From Thalassospira tepidiphila MCCC 1A03514 (GTDB taxonomy: Bacteria > Pseudomonadota > Alphaproteobacteria > Rhodospirillales > Thalassospiraceae), in the NCBI RefSeq assembly GCF_001662875.1, contig NZ_JPVZ01000004.1, positions 248,001 to 312,000 on the forward strand: a DNA stretch of 64,000 bases. Reading direction: 5' to 3'. Positions 54,629-63,911 of the stretch are shown piece by piece. Each line of letters starts with the position of its first letter. The stretch's first letter is position 1. The notes beneath the pieces were generated by a model. It searched no databases and was not told where the DNA came from. It saw only the letters and a list, made by a program, of their open reading frames with translations. Position numbers and translations under genes: made by a program.

Positions 54629-56017
54629 GTGGCCACCGCAAACGCCCCATCGCCAAGTGGAAGTCAATTGTCCGAAGCACAGGACTTTCTGGCCAAATAT
54701 CCCGATGTCGAGGCCGTCGACATCATCCTGACCGACTTTCACGGCATCGGCCGGGGCAAAACGATCCGCCGTCACGAACTTGAAGGCATCTATAAATCCG
54801 GGCGCGGCTTGCCGAGCTCCCTGTTCGGGCAGGATGTCAGTGGCGAGGATGTGGATGATTGCGGCCTTGTGCAAACTGGCGGCGGCGGCGATTGCCGCTG
54901 CTGGCCAGTGCCGGGCACGCTTGGCTATCTGCCCCATACCGGCCGCGGGCAGCTTTTGATTGCCATGTATGAAGAAGACGGCGCGCCGCATGACGTTGAT
55001 CCGCGCAATGTTTTCGGCGCGCAGGTCAAACGGGCAGAAAATCTTGGCTTCTATCCGATGGGCGCGTTCGAACTTGAATTTTATCTGGTCGACCAGACCC
55101 CGGATGCCCAAGGCCTGTATCACCCGGCATCCTACGCCATCACCAAACGGCGCAGCAAATTGCGCAACACCATGTCGGTCGATGAAATTGACGAAATGTC
55201 ACCGCTTTTTGATGCGGTCTATGAAGGTGCAAAGCATCTTGACCTGACACTGGAAACCCTGATTTCGGAATATGGTCCGGGCCAGTATGAAATGACCATC
55301 CGCTATCGCGATCTGATGCGCGCGGCCGATGACGTGATCATCGCCAAACGTTTGATCCGCACCGTGGCGCGGCGTTTTGGCAAGGAAGCGGTCTTTATGC
55401 CCAAGCCGTTCGGCAATGAAGCCGGATCGGGCATGCATTTGCACCTGTCGCTTGCAGGCCAAGACGGCAATAACCTGTTTGCCGATCAGGCGGATGGATC
55501 GTTAAGCCCCTTGATGCTCAACGCGATTGGCGGCATTCGCGGCACGATTGGTGAAACGATGTTGTTGCTCGCCCCGTTCATGAATTCCTGGCGACGGTTT
55601 GCATCGGCGATGTATTCACCGGCCTCTGATGACTGGGGTGTTGAAAATCGCACTGTGGCATTGCGTGTACCGGGCACACCGGGCAAAACGCGCCATTTCG
55701 AACACCGTATTGCCGGGGTTGATGCCAACCCCTATCTGGTCGCGGCTGTGACCCTGGGGGCCGCCCTTGACGGGATCGAAGGCAAAATCGATCCGGGCAA
55801 ACCGTGCGAAGATGAAATCGGCGAGGCAAAGGCCCCCAATGACCTGCCGCGTCACTGGCTGGATGCGATTGATCAGTTTGCCGCGTCCGAGTTCAACAAA
55901 CGCACGCTTGGCGAACGCTTCCACACAGCGTTTACCAAGATCAAACAGGCCGAATACGAACAGATGGCGCTCAAGGTTTCAGCGGCAGAATGGGAATATT
56001 ACGGGTTTTCCGTTTGA
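54629..56017 (+). CDS. Glutamine synthetase family protein, gamma-glutamylpolyamine synthetase type
   Basis: A GSIII/PuuA-like ATP-dependent ligase that joins glutamate to an amine, most often putrescine, in polyamine catabolism. A GTG at 54629 with AGGAA 8 nt upstream is favoured (462 residues) over a TTG at 54575. Motifs seen are FELEFYLVDQ (metal ligands), EYGPGQYEMTIRYRDLMRAAD, FMPKPFGNEAGSGMHLHLSL (ATP region) and EHRIAGVDANPYLVAA. The tyrosine adenylylation site of housekeeping GlnA is not evident. True substrate is unknown; the ureohydrolase at 21069 could supply putrescine but is 33 kb away. Confidence 0.87.
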   Translation: MATANAPSPSGSQLSEAQDFLAKYPDVEAVDIILTDFHGIGRGKTIRRHELEGIYKSGRGLPSSLFGQDVSGEDVDDCGLVQTGGGGDCRCWPVPGTLGYLPHTGRGQLLIAMYEEDGAPHDVDPRNVFGAQVKRAENLGFYPMGAFELEFYLVDQTPDAQGLYHPASYAITKRRSKLRNTMSVDEIDEMSPLFDAVYEGAKHLDLTLETLISEYGPGQYEMTIRYRDLMRAADDVIIAKRLIRTVARRFGKEAVFMPKPFGNEAGSGMHLHLSLAGQDGNNLFADQADGSLSPLMLNAIGGIRGTIGETMLLLAPFMNSWRRFASAMYSPASDDWGVENRTVALRVPGTPGKTRHFEHRIAGVDANPYLVAAVTLGAALDGIEGKIDPGKPCEDEIGEAKAPNDLPRHWLDAIDQFAASEFNKRTLGERFHTAFTKIKQAEYEQMALKVSAAEWEYYGFSV

Positions 56018-56112
56018 AATTGCAACCCTGACAAAATCTGCCTATAGTTGAGATGGACCAATAAAGCACAAACTTTCATTGAAGTTTTAGCTCCGCTAAT
56101 CAGGCGCATCCA

Positions 56113-56643
56113 ATGTCGCAAGTTATTGAGAAAATACGTAAACGGTCGAGACACACCAAACAAATAACAATAACACTTGGGATGTTGACAATCTTATCAA
56201 TGGTTTACTTGTCATATACGGCAATTGAGAGGTTTGGTGGTGACACTGGGTCAACCACTATTGGCAGCTTGATATTTCCGGGATCTTCGGCAGACGATTT
56301 AGATCCTAAAGCACTAGAAGCAATAGATATTAATGTTAAGACGGGGGATATTAGTACAAGCGCAGGAAGCGCACATATCTATGACGTATTATCAAAACTT
56401 TTAGTTAGGTTTGCCGCACTCGCTCTGCCAATAATGTTCTTATATTTCTCTTTCTCCACAGTCAAATACTTGACTCGGCTTTCTATGTTTTGGGACTCAC
56501 GAGCCGACATGCTAGAATTACACCTTCTAGACCGCGAATTCCCAGATCATCTTATTAATTACCTCGATACTAATAGTATAAACTTTTCTGAAACAAAGAC
56601 TGGACGGCTTGAGAAAATTCTCAAAGAGAGAATAAATGATTAA
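56113..56643 (+). CDS. Hypothetical membrane protein, AT-rich
   Basis: I do not recognise the family. The 176-residue product has a membrane helix at about 20-38 (ITLGMLTILSMVYLSYTAI), an extracytoplasmic stretch of about 50 residues with DPKALEAIDINVKTGDIST, and a second helix at about 97-117 (ALALPIMFLYFSF). The remaining 55 residues are cytosolic and charged. Base composition is clearly lower in GC than the flanking genes, and rare-type codons (ATA, AGA, TTA) are common. It lies between the glutamine synthetase-like gene and two short minus-strand genes of unknown role, which suggests insertion of foreign DNA. Confidence 0.7.
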   Translation: MSQVIEKIRKRSRHTKQITITLGMLTILSMVYLSYTAIERFGGDTGSTTIGSLIFPGSSADDLDPKALEAIDINVKTGDISTSAGSAHIYDVLSKLLVRFAALALPIMFLYFSFSTVKYLTRLSMFWDSRADMLELHLLDREFPDHLINYLDTNSINFSETKTGRLEKILKERIND

Positions 56644-56693
56644 GTATTATTCTAAAGTTTTCTAAACGGCCAAAGCGTCTTCGACCTACTTTC

Positions 56694-56918
56694 TTAATAA
56701 CTTAGGCTAAGCCCAAGCATTTCTGCGAGCGCAAGCGTGATGCCGCCGACAACCAGAAGGGCGAGCACGAAAAGGCCGGTTACTTTGGCGCTGGCGCGCA
56801 GCACGGCTTGCCTGCCGTACTTTTGGCCCTGGTCGTAATGCCATTTGATGGCGAAGCACATCGCGGTCAGCAGTGCGGCAGCTTTAAACGTGCCAAAGGC
56901 GATCGGGACCCAATCCAT
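56694..56918 (-). CDS. Small hypothetical membrane protein
   Basis: A 74-residue protein, if the ATG at 56918 is used (GAGAG about 8 nt upstream); an in-frame ATG at 56933 would add five residues. Two hydrophobic segments are visible, about residues 7-24 (FGTFKAAALLTAMCFAIKW) and 44-68 (ASAKVTGLFVLALLVVGGIT and onwards), linked by a basic Tyr/Gly-rich loop. No family recognised. Composition is nearer to the host average than the two genes on either side. A likely real but lineage-restricted gene. Confidence 0.6.
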   Translation of the reverse strand: MDWVPIAFGTFKAAALLTAMCFAIKWHYDQGQKYGRQAVLRASAKVTGLFVLALLVVGGITLALAEMLGLSLSY

Positions 56919-57118
56919 AGCAAAGACTCTCATGTTTATGCGTTATGGATGTTATGGGCGCATCTGGGGCCAAGGCAAACTTCCCATTCTGCAACCCTGT
57001 CATGAAACAGCGGTTGGCATTCGGAAGATCGGCTACTGAACGGGAATATATGGGATTTTCAGATGAAAGTGCCGTCTGGTCAGATTGCTCTGACCAGGAC
57101 TATCGGCAGCGTGCAGCG

Positions 57119-57445
57119 CTAGGATGCGCGTTTGGCACGGTTGTTTGATTTGCGCGCCGAGAAGGCCACTTGCGGGCGGGCATCCATGGTTTTCTGATCG
57201 CGGAGATATGCGACTTCAAGATCGCGGGGCTCAACACTGAGAACACGTGAAGTGTCCGGACGGTCAGAATTCGTATTGAGGTGAATCTGCGTCGAAACCC
57301 ACTGCCATGTCGGGTATGTCAGTTTTTCATCCTGGGTTTCTTCGGTAATCACCTTGTAGGATCCGGCCGGAAGGACTTCTGCAAGGCCACGCATGCTGAA
57401 CGGACGTGTGAAATTCAGAATTCTCGAAGTGGTACGATTGGTCAA
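57119..57445 (-). CDS. Hypothetical protein resembling small alphaproteobacterial proteins of unknown function
   Basis: The frame is open from 57499, but AAGGAG at about 6 nt before the TTG at 57445 marks that TTG as the probable start, giving 108 residues beginning TNRTTSRILNFTRPF. I recall similar small proteins scattered in alphaproteobacteria, with the pattern F(T/S)RPF, LPAGSYKVITEE, a central WQWVSTQIHL and a basic Ser/Lys-rich tail; none has a known role. No signal peptide or membrane helix. It is transcribed away from nadA. Confidence 0.65.
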   Translation of the reverse strand: MTNRTTSRILNFTRPFSMRGLAEVLPAGSYKVITEETQDEKLTYPTWQWVSTQIHLNTNSDRPDTSRVLSVEPRDLEVAYLRDQKTMDARPQVAFSARKSNNRAKRAS

Positions 57446-57919
57446 AAAAGGCTCCTTGCGCCGGAATGCGCGTTGGACAGGCCAAACGATCGGGACCATT
57501 CCCGCCGTCGGACACTGACTCGGATTACAGACAGATCAAAGTTTTCGGATTAACAACGGACAAAAATGCCCAGGCCAATAAAATATTGGAAATTTGAGAA
57601 TCAAAAAATATTTGCAGCATCAAGCATATGAATATTTTTGGTTAATTTACAACGTAATTATTTTTTATTTATACGCTCAAACAAAATGGTAAAATTTAAT
57701 TCGTCGATCAAAGACACCGGATTTATTTATTAATTCAGATAATTCCGTTCCATTTTCTGGCTCAGCAGCCGTCAGCCCCAATCAATATCGGACGTATGCC
57801 GCCTATTCCTTGCCATCCCGTCGCAATGGCGATATTCAGGTTTCAAACTGTCATTAACTTGCAATGCCGGGCCCCGCGACTTATCTCCGGCTTGCAAACA
57901 GGCGAGATGAGACGACGCC
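57446..57919. other. AT-rich non-coding gap before nadA
   Basis: The stretch 57530-57760 is noticeably AT-rich and no coding frame is supported. A small palindrome, CCAATA-AAA-TATTGG, lies at 57575-57589. The nadA promoter must lie here (rightward), and the leftward promoter of the small gene ending at 57445. No known nadA regulator site was recognised. Confidence 0.55.
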
Positions 57920-58942
57920 ATGAATGAAATGATCACCATTGCCGAGGCTTCTGCTGACGCAATGTCGGAAATGCAGATTGATCCCACCCTTGATCTGGAA
58001 GCTGAGATTCAGCGCCTGAAAAAGGAAAAGAACGCGATCATTCTGGCCCATTACTATCAGGATGGGGAAATTCAGGACCTTGCAGACTTTGTTGGCGATA
58101 GTCTGGACCTGTCGCGCAAGGCGGCCGAAACCGATGCCGATGTCATCGTGTTCTGTGGCGTGCGCTTCATGGCTGAGGTTGCCAAAATCCTCAGCCCGAA
58201 CAAGACTGTTCTGCTGCCGGATTCCAAGGCGGGTTGCTCGCTCGAAGATTCGTGTCAGCCCGAACCGTTCCGCAAGTTCCGCGAACAGCACCCGGATCAT
58301 GTGTCGATCACCTATATCAACTGCTCGGCCGAGGTGAAGGCAGCGTCCGATATTATCGTGACCTCGTCGAATGCGGCCGAGATCATTGATCAGATCCCGC
58401 TCGACAAGCCGATCCTTTGGGCACCTGACCGCCATCTTGGTTCCTATCTTGCCAAGAAAACCGGTCGCGACATGACGCTTTGGAACGGCTCGTGCATCGT
58501 GCATGAACAGTTTTCCGAACGTGAACTGATCCGCCTGAAAACCCAGAACCCGGATGCCAAGATCGCAGCCCACCCGGAATGCCATGAGGGTATTCTGAAA
58601 CATGCTGATCACATCGGCTCGACCCGTGCGATTCTGGAATATGTGATTAACGGCCCGGATCAGAAATACCTGATCGCGACCGAACCGCACATCATCCACC
58701 AGATGGAAAAAGCAGCCCCGCACAAGGAATTCATTCCGGTGCCGGGTGCGGACGGGTCATGTGCGTGCAATAACTGCCCGTTCATGGAACTCAATACGCT
58801 TGAAAAGCTGTATCTGTGCCTGGTCAATAACGGCCCGCAGATTGTCATGCCCGAAGACCTGCGCGTCGCAGCGGTCAAGCCGCTTGAACGCATGCTGGAA
58901 ATGTCAAAGAACATTCCGGTCAAAAAGGACGACGCGGCTTAA
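57920..58942 (+). CDS. nadA: Quinolinate synthase
   Basis: NadA condenses iminoaspartate with dihydroxyacetone phosphate to form quinolinate in de novo NAD synthesis. 340 residues. The three iron-sulfur cysteines are visible: [16 protein letters not shown] and [14 protein letters not shown] (the last is the cluster-ligand region near the C-terminus). [20 protein letters not shown] is the N-terminal substrate motif. A terminator-like hairpin separates it from nadC. nadB, which makes the iminoaspartate, is missing from this cluster. Confidence 0.97.
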   Translation: MNEMITIAEASADAMSEMQIDPTLDLEAEIQRLKKEKNAIILAHYYQDGEIQDLADFVGDSLDLSRKAAETDADVIVFCGVRFMAEVAKILSPNKTVLLPDSKAGCSLEDSCQPEPFRKFREQHPDHVSITYINCSAEVKAASDIIVTSSNAAEIIDQIPLDKPILWAPDRHLGSYLAKKTGRDMTLWNGSCIVHEQFSERELIRLKTQNPDAKIAAHPECHEGILKHADHIGSTRAILEYVINGPDQKYLIATEPHIIHQMEKAAPHKEFIPVPGADGSCACNNCPFMELNTLEKLYLCLVNNGPQIVMPEDLRVAAVKPLERMLEMSKNIPVKKDDAA

Positions 58943-58956
58943 GCCAGCCAACCTCA

Positions 58957-58981
58957 CAGCCCCGCAAATTTTGCGGGGCTG
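58957..58981 (+). terminator. Hairpin between nadA and nadC
   Basis: CAGCCCCGC (58957-58965) and GCGGGGCTG (58973-58981) form a perfect 9-bp stem with a 7-nt loop, followed by TTTGCCATT. The gap to nadC is only 40 bp, so partial read-through is likely. Confidence 0.6.
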
Positions 58982-59020
58982 TTTGCCATTCCCCATCAGA
59001 ATTCAAAGCAGCCCGCCATC

Positions 59021-59860
59021 ATGACCGTCCTGACCCAAGCCGAAATCGCGGAATTCATTGATCGTTCCTTTGCCGAGGATATCGGCACGGGTGACATCAC
59101 ATCGGACAATGTCATCCCCGCCGATGCGCGCCTGCGCGTCGCGCTTGAAACCCGCGAGGATATCGTTGTGGCCGGGCTTGATATTGCCCTTGATTGTTTC
59201 CGCAAGCTGGTCCCGAATGCGAAGATCGAAAAGCACTGCGAAGATGGCGATGCGATCAAGGCCAAAGACGTTCTGGCCGTGGTCGAAGGCAATGCGCGCG
59301 GCATCCTGACGGCTGAACGTACAGCCCTTAATACGCTTCAACATCTGTCGGGCATTGCCACCACCACGCGCAGCTATGTCGCGGCGATGGGCGAAACAAA
59401 CGCCAAACTGCTTGATACCCGCAAGACCCTGCCGGGTTGGCGCAAACTGGAAAAATACGCAACCCGCATGGGCGGGGCTCAGAACCACCGCATGGGTCTT
59501 TATGACGGGGTGATGATCAAGGACAACCATATTGGCGTCGTCGGATCGATCACCAAATGCGTTGAGGCCGCCCGGGCTGCCAACTTGCCCAAGATCGAGG
59601 TCGAATGTGACACCCTTGATCAGGTCAAAGAAGCGACTGAAGCCGGAGCAGACATCATCCTGCTTGATAACATGGGCCCTGATATGTTGCGCGAAGCGGT
59701 TGCCATTGTCGCTGGTCGCTGCAAGACTGAGGCATCCGGGGGTGTAAACCTTCAGACCATCGGTGCAATTGCCGCAACCGGGGTCGATTATGTGTCCGTC
59801 GGGCGGATTACCCAATCCGCACCGGCCGTTGATATCGGACTTGATGTCGCAATCCTGTGA
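59021..59860 (+). CDS. nadC: Nicotinate-nucleotide pyrophosphorylase (carboxylating)
   Basis: NadC converts quinolinate and PRPP to nicotinate mononucleotide. 279 residues. AEDIGTGDITSDNVI opens the N-terminal domain; ERTALNTLQHLSGIATTTR contains the substrate Arg, and LLDTRKTLPGWRKLEKYA and GGAQNHRMGLYDGVMIKDNH are the quinolinate/PRPP-binding motifs. It completes the local nadA-nadC pair. Confidence 0.97.
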   Translation: MTVLTQAEIAEFIDRSFAEDIGTGDITSDNVIPADARLRVALETREDIVVAGLDIALDCFRKLVPNAKIEKHCEDGDAIKAKDVLAVVEGNARGILTAERTALNTLQHLSGIATTTRSYVAAMGETNAKLLDTRKTLPGWRKLEKYATRMGGAQNHRMGLYDGVMIKDNHIGVVGSITKCVEAARAANLPKIEVECDTLDQVKEATEAGADIILLDNMGPDMLREAVAIVAGRCKTEASGGVNLQTIGAIAATGVDYVSVGRITQSAPAVDIGLDVAIL

Positions 59861-59866
59861 GGCCAC

Positions 59867-60292
59867 ATGCGCGCAAGCAGTCATAGCACCACAGACCCAG
59901 CCTTGATCAAGGTGATCGAAACCGCCAACTGGATCTTGCGCGACGGCGAAAACATCCTGTCGGTTCGCAGCCACGGCCGCGACCGGTTCTATTTGCCCGG
60001 CGGCAAGATTGATCCCGGCGAAACCGCACGCGAAGCCATCAAACGCGAAATCAAGGAAGAACTCGGTGTCGATCTGATCCCCGGCACGCTCCGCCAGTTG
60101 GGCACGTTTGCCGGACAGGGCCACAACCTGCCCGAAGGGTCGATTGTGCGCATGACCTGTTTTACCGGCTATTATTGCGGAACCCTTGCACCTGAACGCG
60201 AGATCGCCGAACTCAGATGGCTGTCGCCGCGTGAACGCCACCTGATGGCCCCGATGGGGCAAAAGATCACTGCTGCCCTTTTCGATATTTGA
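59867..60292 (+). CDS. Nudix hydrolase
   Basis: A 141-residue Nudix protein, 6 bp after nadC and so probably in the same operon. The Nudix box GGKIDPGETAREAIKREI with the rest (KEELGV) fits GX5EX7REUXEEXGU. The substrate may be a nucleotide sugar, NAD-related dinucleotide or damaged NTP; the operon context favours a nucleotide or NAD-related one, but this is inference only. Confidence 0.92.
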   Translation: MRASSHSTTDPALIKVIETANWILRDGENILSVRSHGRDRFYLPGGKIDPGETAREAIKREIKEELGVDLIPGTLRQLGTFAGQGHNLPEGSIVRMTCFTGYYCGTLAPEREIAELRWLSPRERHLMAPMGQKITAALFDI

Positions 60293-60421
60293 TCATCCGA
60301 TCAACGCTATGTCTTCAGCACGCGATACCTTGCGGCTGCAACTTTCGCGACAAATGTTCTTGTTATGTTCTATTATTTTGTGTTAAACAGGATTTGCGAT
60401 TTTGCACAAAGGGATCAGAAC

Positions 60422-61255
60422 ATGACGCAGGACAAAGGGGCATTGTTTCGGGCGCTTCACGAAGAACCCGGTGCATTCATCATTCCCAATCCATGGGATA
60501 TCGGAACTGCCAGAATTCTTGCCGCACTCGGTTTTCGCGCCTTGGCAACGACAAGTGCGGGCATGGCATTTTCCCTTGGCGTTGCAGAGGGCAAGACATC
60601 ACCCGAAAACACGTTCAAGCATTGTCAGGCACTGGTTTCGGCCACGCCACTTCCCGTTACGGCCGATCTTGAAAAAGGGATGGGCGATAGTCCGGAAAGC
60701 TCGGCAGAAACGATTGCGGTCGCAGCGTCAATCGGCCTGGCGGGCTGTTCGCTTGAAGATCACACGGGGGACCGGGCAAATCCGATCTATGATTTTTCGC
60801 TTGCTGTTGAACGCATTCAGGCTGCTGTCGAAGCCCGATCAACCTTGCCCCATGATTTTGTCCTGACCGCGCGGTGCGAGAACTTCCTGTGGGGACGCCC
60901 AGACCTTGACGACACGATCAAGCGCCTTCAGGCCTTTGAAAAGGCAGGGGCGGATGTTCTTTATGCGCCGGGCTTGTATGATCTTAAGACGATCCGCACG
61001 GTTTGCGCGTCGCTGAGCAAACCGGTGAATGTCGTTATGGGCATGCCCGGAAACACCTTCAGCCTGACTGAACTGGCGGACGCGGGCGCAAAAAGGATCA
61101 GCGTCGGATCAGCACTTGCCCGCCTTGCCTATGGCGCCTTTGTCAAAGCATCGCGTGAAATAATCGATACCGGCACATTCGGATTTTCCGATCAGGCCAT
61201 GGGCTTTGCCGAGCTTGAAGAATTTTTCACCGGACAAACCCACAAAGCCCAATAG
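60422..61255 (+). CDS. Isocitrate lyase / PEP mutase superfamily protein
   Basis: A 277-residue member of the ICL/PEPM alpha/beta-barrel superfamily. The ATG at 60422 with AAGGGA upstream is used instead of a longer frame from 60365. Diagnostic features are IIPNPWDIGTARILAALGF near the N-terminus, a metal-binding GCSLEDHTGD segment and LTARCENFLWGR. It does not carry the KKCGH catalytic motif of isocitrate lyase, so it is more likely a methylisocitrate lyase-like, oxaloacetate hydrolase-like or phosphonate-linked enzyme. The reaction is undetermined. Confidence 0.85.
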   Translation: MTQDKGALFRALHEEPGAFIIPNPWDIGTARILAALGFRALATTSAGMAFSLGVAEGKTSPENTFKHCQALVSATPLPVTADLEKGMGDSPESSAETIAVAASIGLAGCSLEDHTGDRANPIYDFSLAVERIQAAVEARSTLPHDFVLTARCENFLWGRPDLDDTIKRLQAFEKAGADVLYAPGLYDLKTIRTVCASLSKPVNVVMGMPGNTFSLTELADAGAKRISVGSALARLAYGAFVKASREIIDTGTFGFSDQAMGFAELEEFFTGQTHKAQ

Positions 61256-61292
61256 AGACAGGCAGATTAAAACAGCAGATGGAACACATGCC

Positions 61293-63911
61293 CTAGCGCG
61301 GCGCATCCCCATCAGGACTGCCGCCTGCATCGGGAATTTCACGGCCAGGCGCATCGCGATCGCGCGAAACATCCTTGGTCGCAGACGGTGGTGCGGCCTT
61401 TTGATCCGCACCGCTATCGTCGGTGTCTGAGGACGCATCTTCTGCTTTGTCTTCCGACGTTTTGGGTTCCTCAGGCTCGGCCTTCTCGATCTTTTTCGGC
61501 GCCCCCTTGCCAGCGTCGCGGATGGCATCGGTCAGCTTGTCGATATCGCGCAGGTTCAGGTCACGCTGCGGGAACGGAATTTCGATGCCCTCATCGCGGA
61601 AGCGCTGGACAAGTTCAAAGCGGATCGAGCTTGCCACAGCAATCACATCGCCAATATCGCGCAGGAAATAGCGCAGTTCGAAATCAAGCGAACTGGCGCC
61701 GAAATCCATGAACACCACCTGCGGTGCCGGATAGGTCAAAATCTCGCGGCGCTTGTCGGCCATTTCCAACAGGATCTCGCGAACCTTGTCGACATCCGAT
61801 CCGTAAGACACACCAATCTTGATGATGCCGCGCCCCGAACGCTCCTTGAGCGTCCAGTTCAGAACCCGGTTGGAAATCAGTTCGGAGTTGGGGATGACGA
61901 CCGAAGACCGGTCAAAGGTTTCGATCTCGGTCGCGCGGACCCGGATGTCCTTTACAAAGCCCTGATCGGCGCCAACGACGATCCAGTCACCGACCTTGAT
62001 CGGGCGTTCGACCAAAAGGATCAGACCCGACACAAAGTTGTTCACAATGCTTTGCATGCCAAAACCGATACCGACCGAAATGGCACCGGCGATGATGGCA
62101 AGATTGGACAAATCAAGCCCGGCGGCCGAAACCGCAAGCAAGATGGCAAGGCAGATCCCGGCATAACCAAAGATCGCCGAAACCGAATGTTGCAGCCCCT
62201 GATCAAGCTTGGTGTTGGGCAGCACCCGCGTGCTCAGCATGCGCTGGAAGAAGCGCATCACCGCGAGCACGATGACAAACATCAAGGCTGCCAGCATGAT
62301 GGAGCGCAGCGAGAAATGAATGCCGCCAACCTGAATGCCGATAAATGCCTGCTGAACTGCCAGAATAAGATCAGCCCAGGCAATGTCGGTAAAGATCATC
62401 ACCGCGACCGGCACGGCGATGGAAAACATCACCACATCGATCAGAACCCGCAGCCAGAAATAAAGCGTGCCATGCACCGCATCGCTGACATTGCTGTCCT
62501 CGCTGCTTTCCGGGCGCACCAGATAGGTATGCATCAAAGCCCGGCAATAACCGCGCAGCAGCCAGTAACAGGTCAAAAACGCCAGCGCCATCATCAGGTT
62601 CTCAAGGATGAAGCGTGCCAGGGCGACATAACCCAGCAGCATCAGCACCGGCATCATGATCGCGATGACCTTGAGGCCACGGCGCGACCGGCGTTCGATC
62701 TTTGACCAGATTTCGTGACGGTCGCGTTCGTCATGCTGCCAGAACACACCGAGTGAACAGACAAACAGCAAAACCGAAATCACCAGCACGTTCGAGATGC
62801 TTTGCACAAGCGCGATATCAAGCGACGTCCCAAGGGTCGTAGCACCTTGCAACAGCACCATGTCAAAGGCAAAAATCACCGCCACTGCCAACGAACAGAA
62901 CCCGACAACCCGGGCACCCCTTGGCGTTGTGCCGGAACGCCGCAAGGACGGCGCAAACGGTGAATGCACACTGCGTACCGCGGCCCCGACAAACAACAGG
63001 AACAAGGCAGCCGCAAAGCATTGCAGAACAAAATCACCCATCGCACCGCTCAGAAGCGCATCGCGCGATTCAAGTATTCCATAGGCGATCAAAAGGGCGA
63101 TGCCCGGCACCAAGGCGGTAAACAGGAACCGCGTTCCCGATATCAATGATACGCGGTCTTCGTCAGGCACAGTGTTCCAACGCGCAGGCATATATCGCAG
63201 CACGACCACCTCGCCGCCAATCAGTGCGGCGATCACAATGAAGGTCAGGAAAACCAGACCCGGGGCGACCTCGGACAACTGGTCGGCGACGTCCCCTTCA
63301 AGTTCAAGGTTGGAATAGCGCGCCTGTACCATGCTGGGCAGCTTGACGATTTCCCGCCAGGCCTCAAACCAGACAACCGGATCAAACGGCACATCCACCC
63401 GGCCCAGAACGCGCCGGGTAAAGCGTTCACGCGCCAGACCGGACAACTGGTCAGACAGCTCGCTTGCACGGAAATTGACCAATTCAAGCTGTTTGAGCAC
63501 ACCGCCAACGCGCGCGATGTCCTGTCCGATACGATCACGTTCACGAGCGACCTCGGGGACTTCTTCCTCGCCCTCTGCCGGGGGCTCGCCAAGTTTGCCA
63601 AGGGCAGCTTCAAACCGCTGCAAACGTTCATCGGCCCGACCGCGCAGCTCGTTAATCGCAAGCTGGATGGTTTCGATCCGGTCGCGGCCATCGGAGATCA
63701 CGCGCCCGGAAATTTCTTCGCCGGAAATCGATTCTTCAATCGCATCAAGCGTCGCTTCCCAGTCCGCAATGCGGTTCTGGGCATTTTCCAGTTCGATCTT
63801 CTGCACAGAGTCAGGGCGCGGTTCGTTGGGCTGTGCTGCCAAACCGAAAGATACCGTCATTGCAAACAGACAGATTGCAAGACTTGCGATTACCTGACGA
63901 ACTGATGTCAT
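61293..63911 (-). CDS. Large MscS-type mechanosensitive channel (DUF3772, MscK/YbiO-like)
   Basis: An 872-residue channel that probably releases solutes on hypo-osmotic shock. An N-terminal signal peptide (ASLAICLFAMTVSFGLAAQP, cleavage about residue 26) leads to a coiled periplasmic domain (DUF3772, about 40-200). About ten membrane helices follow. The MscS pore/beta domain is at about 600-790, with AISVGIGFGMQSIVNNFVSG and LLVERPIKVGDWIVVG as the pore-lining TM3 and first beta strand. The C-terminal 80 residues are acidic and low complexity (EPEEPKTSEDKAEDASS), likely disordered. Convergent with the PEP-mutase-like gene 37 bp away. The gene start is within the last 100 bp, so upstream context is missing. 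Confidence 0.92.
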   Translation of the reverse strand: MTSVRQVIASLAICLFAMTVSFGLAAQPNEPRPDSVQKIELENAQNRIADWEATLDAIEESISGEEISGRVISDGRDRIETIQLAINELRGRADERLQRFEAALGKLGEPPAEGEEEVPEVARERDRIGQDIARVGGVLKQLELVNFRASELSDQLSGLARERFTRRVLGRVDVPFDPVVWFEAWREIVKLPSMVQARYSNLELEGDVADQLSEVAPGLVFLTFIVIAALIGGEVVVLRYMPARWNTVPDEDRVSLISGTRFLFTALVPGIALLIAYGILESRDALLSGAMGDFVLQCFAAALFLLFVGAAVRSVHSPFAPSLRRSGTTPRGARVVGFCSLAVAVIFAFDMVLLQGATTLGTSLDIALVQSISNVLVISVLLFVCSLGVFWQHDERDRHEIWSKIERRSRRGLKVIAIMMPVLMLLGYVALARFILENLMMALAFLTCYWLLRGYCRALMHTYLVRPESSEDSNVSDAVHGTLYFWLRVLIDVVMFSIAVPVAVMIFTDIAWADLILAVQQAFIGIQVGGIHFSLRSIMLAALMFVIVLAVMRFFQRMLSTRVLPNTKLDQGLQHSVSAIFGYAGICLAILLAVSAAGLDLSNLAIIAGAISVGIGFGMQSIVNNFVSGLILLVERPIKVGDWIVVGADQGFVKDIRVRATEIETFDRSSVVIPNSELISNRVLNWTLKERSGRGIIKIGVSYGSDVDKVREILLEMADKRREILTYPAPQVVFMDFGASSLDFELRYFLRDIGDVIAVASSIRFELVQRFRDEGIEIPFPQRDLNLRDIDKLTDAIRDAGKGAPKKIEKAEPEEPKTSEDKAEDASSDTDDSGADQKAAPPSATKDVSRDRDAPGREIPDAGGSPDGDAPR

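Noticed and set aside
59003-60262. A 419-codon minus-strand frame opposite nadC and the Nudix gene
   Set aside because: Both plus-strand genes have complete catalytic motifs; the antisense frame has none.
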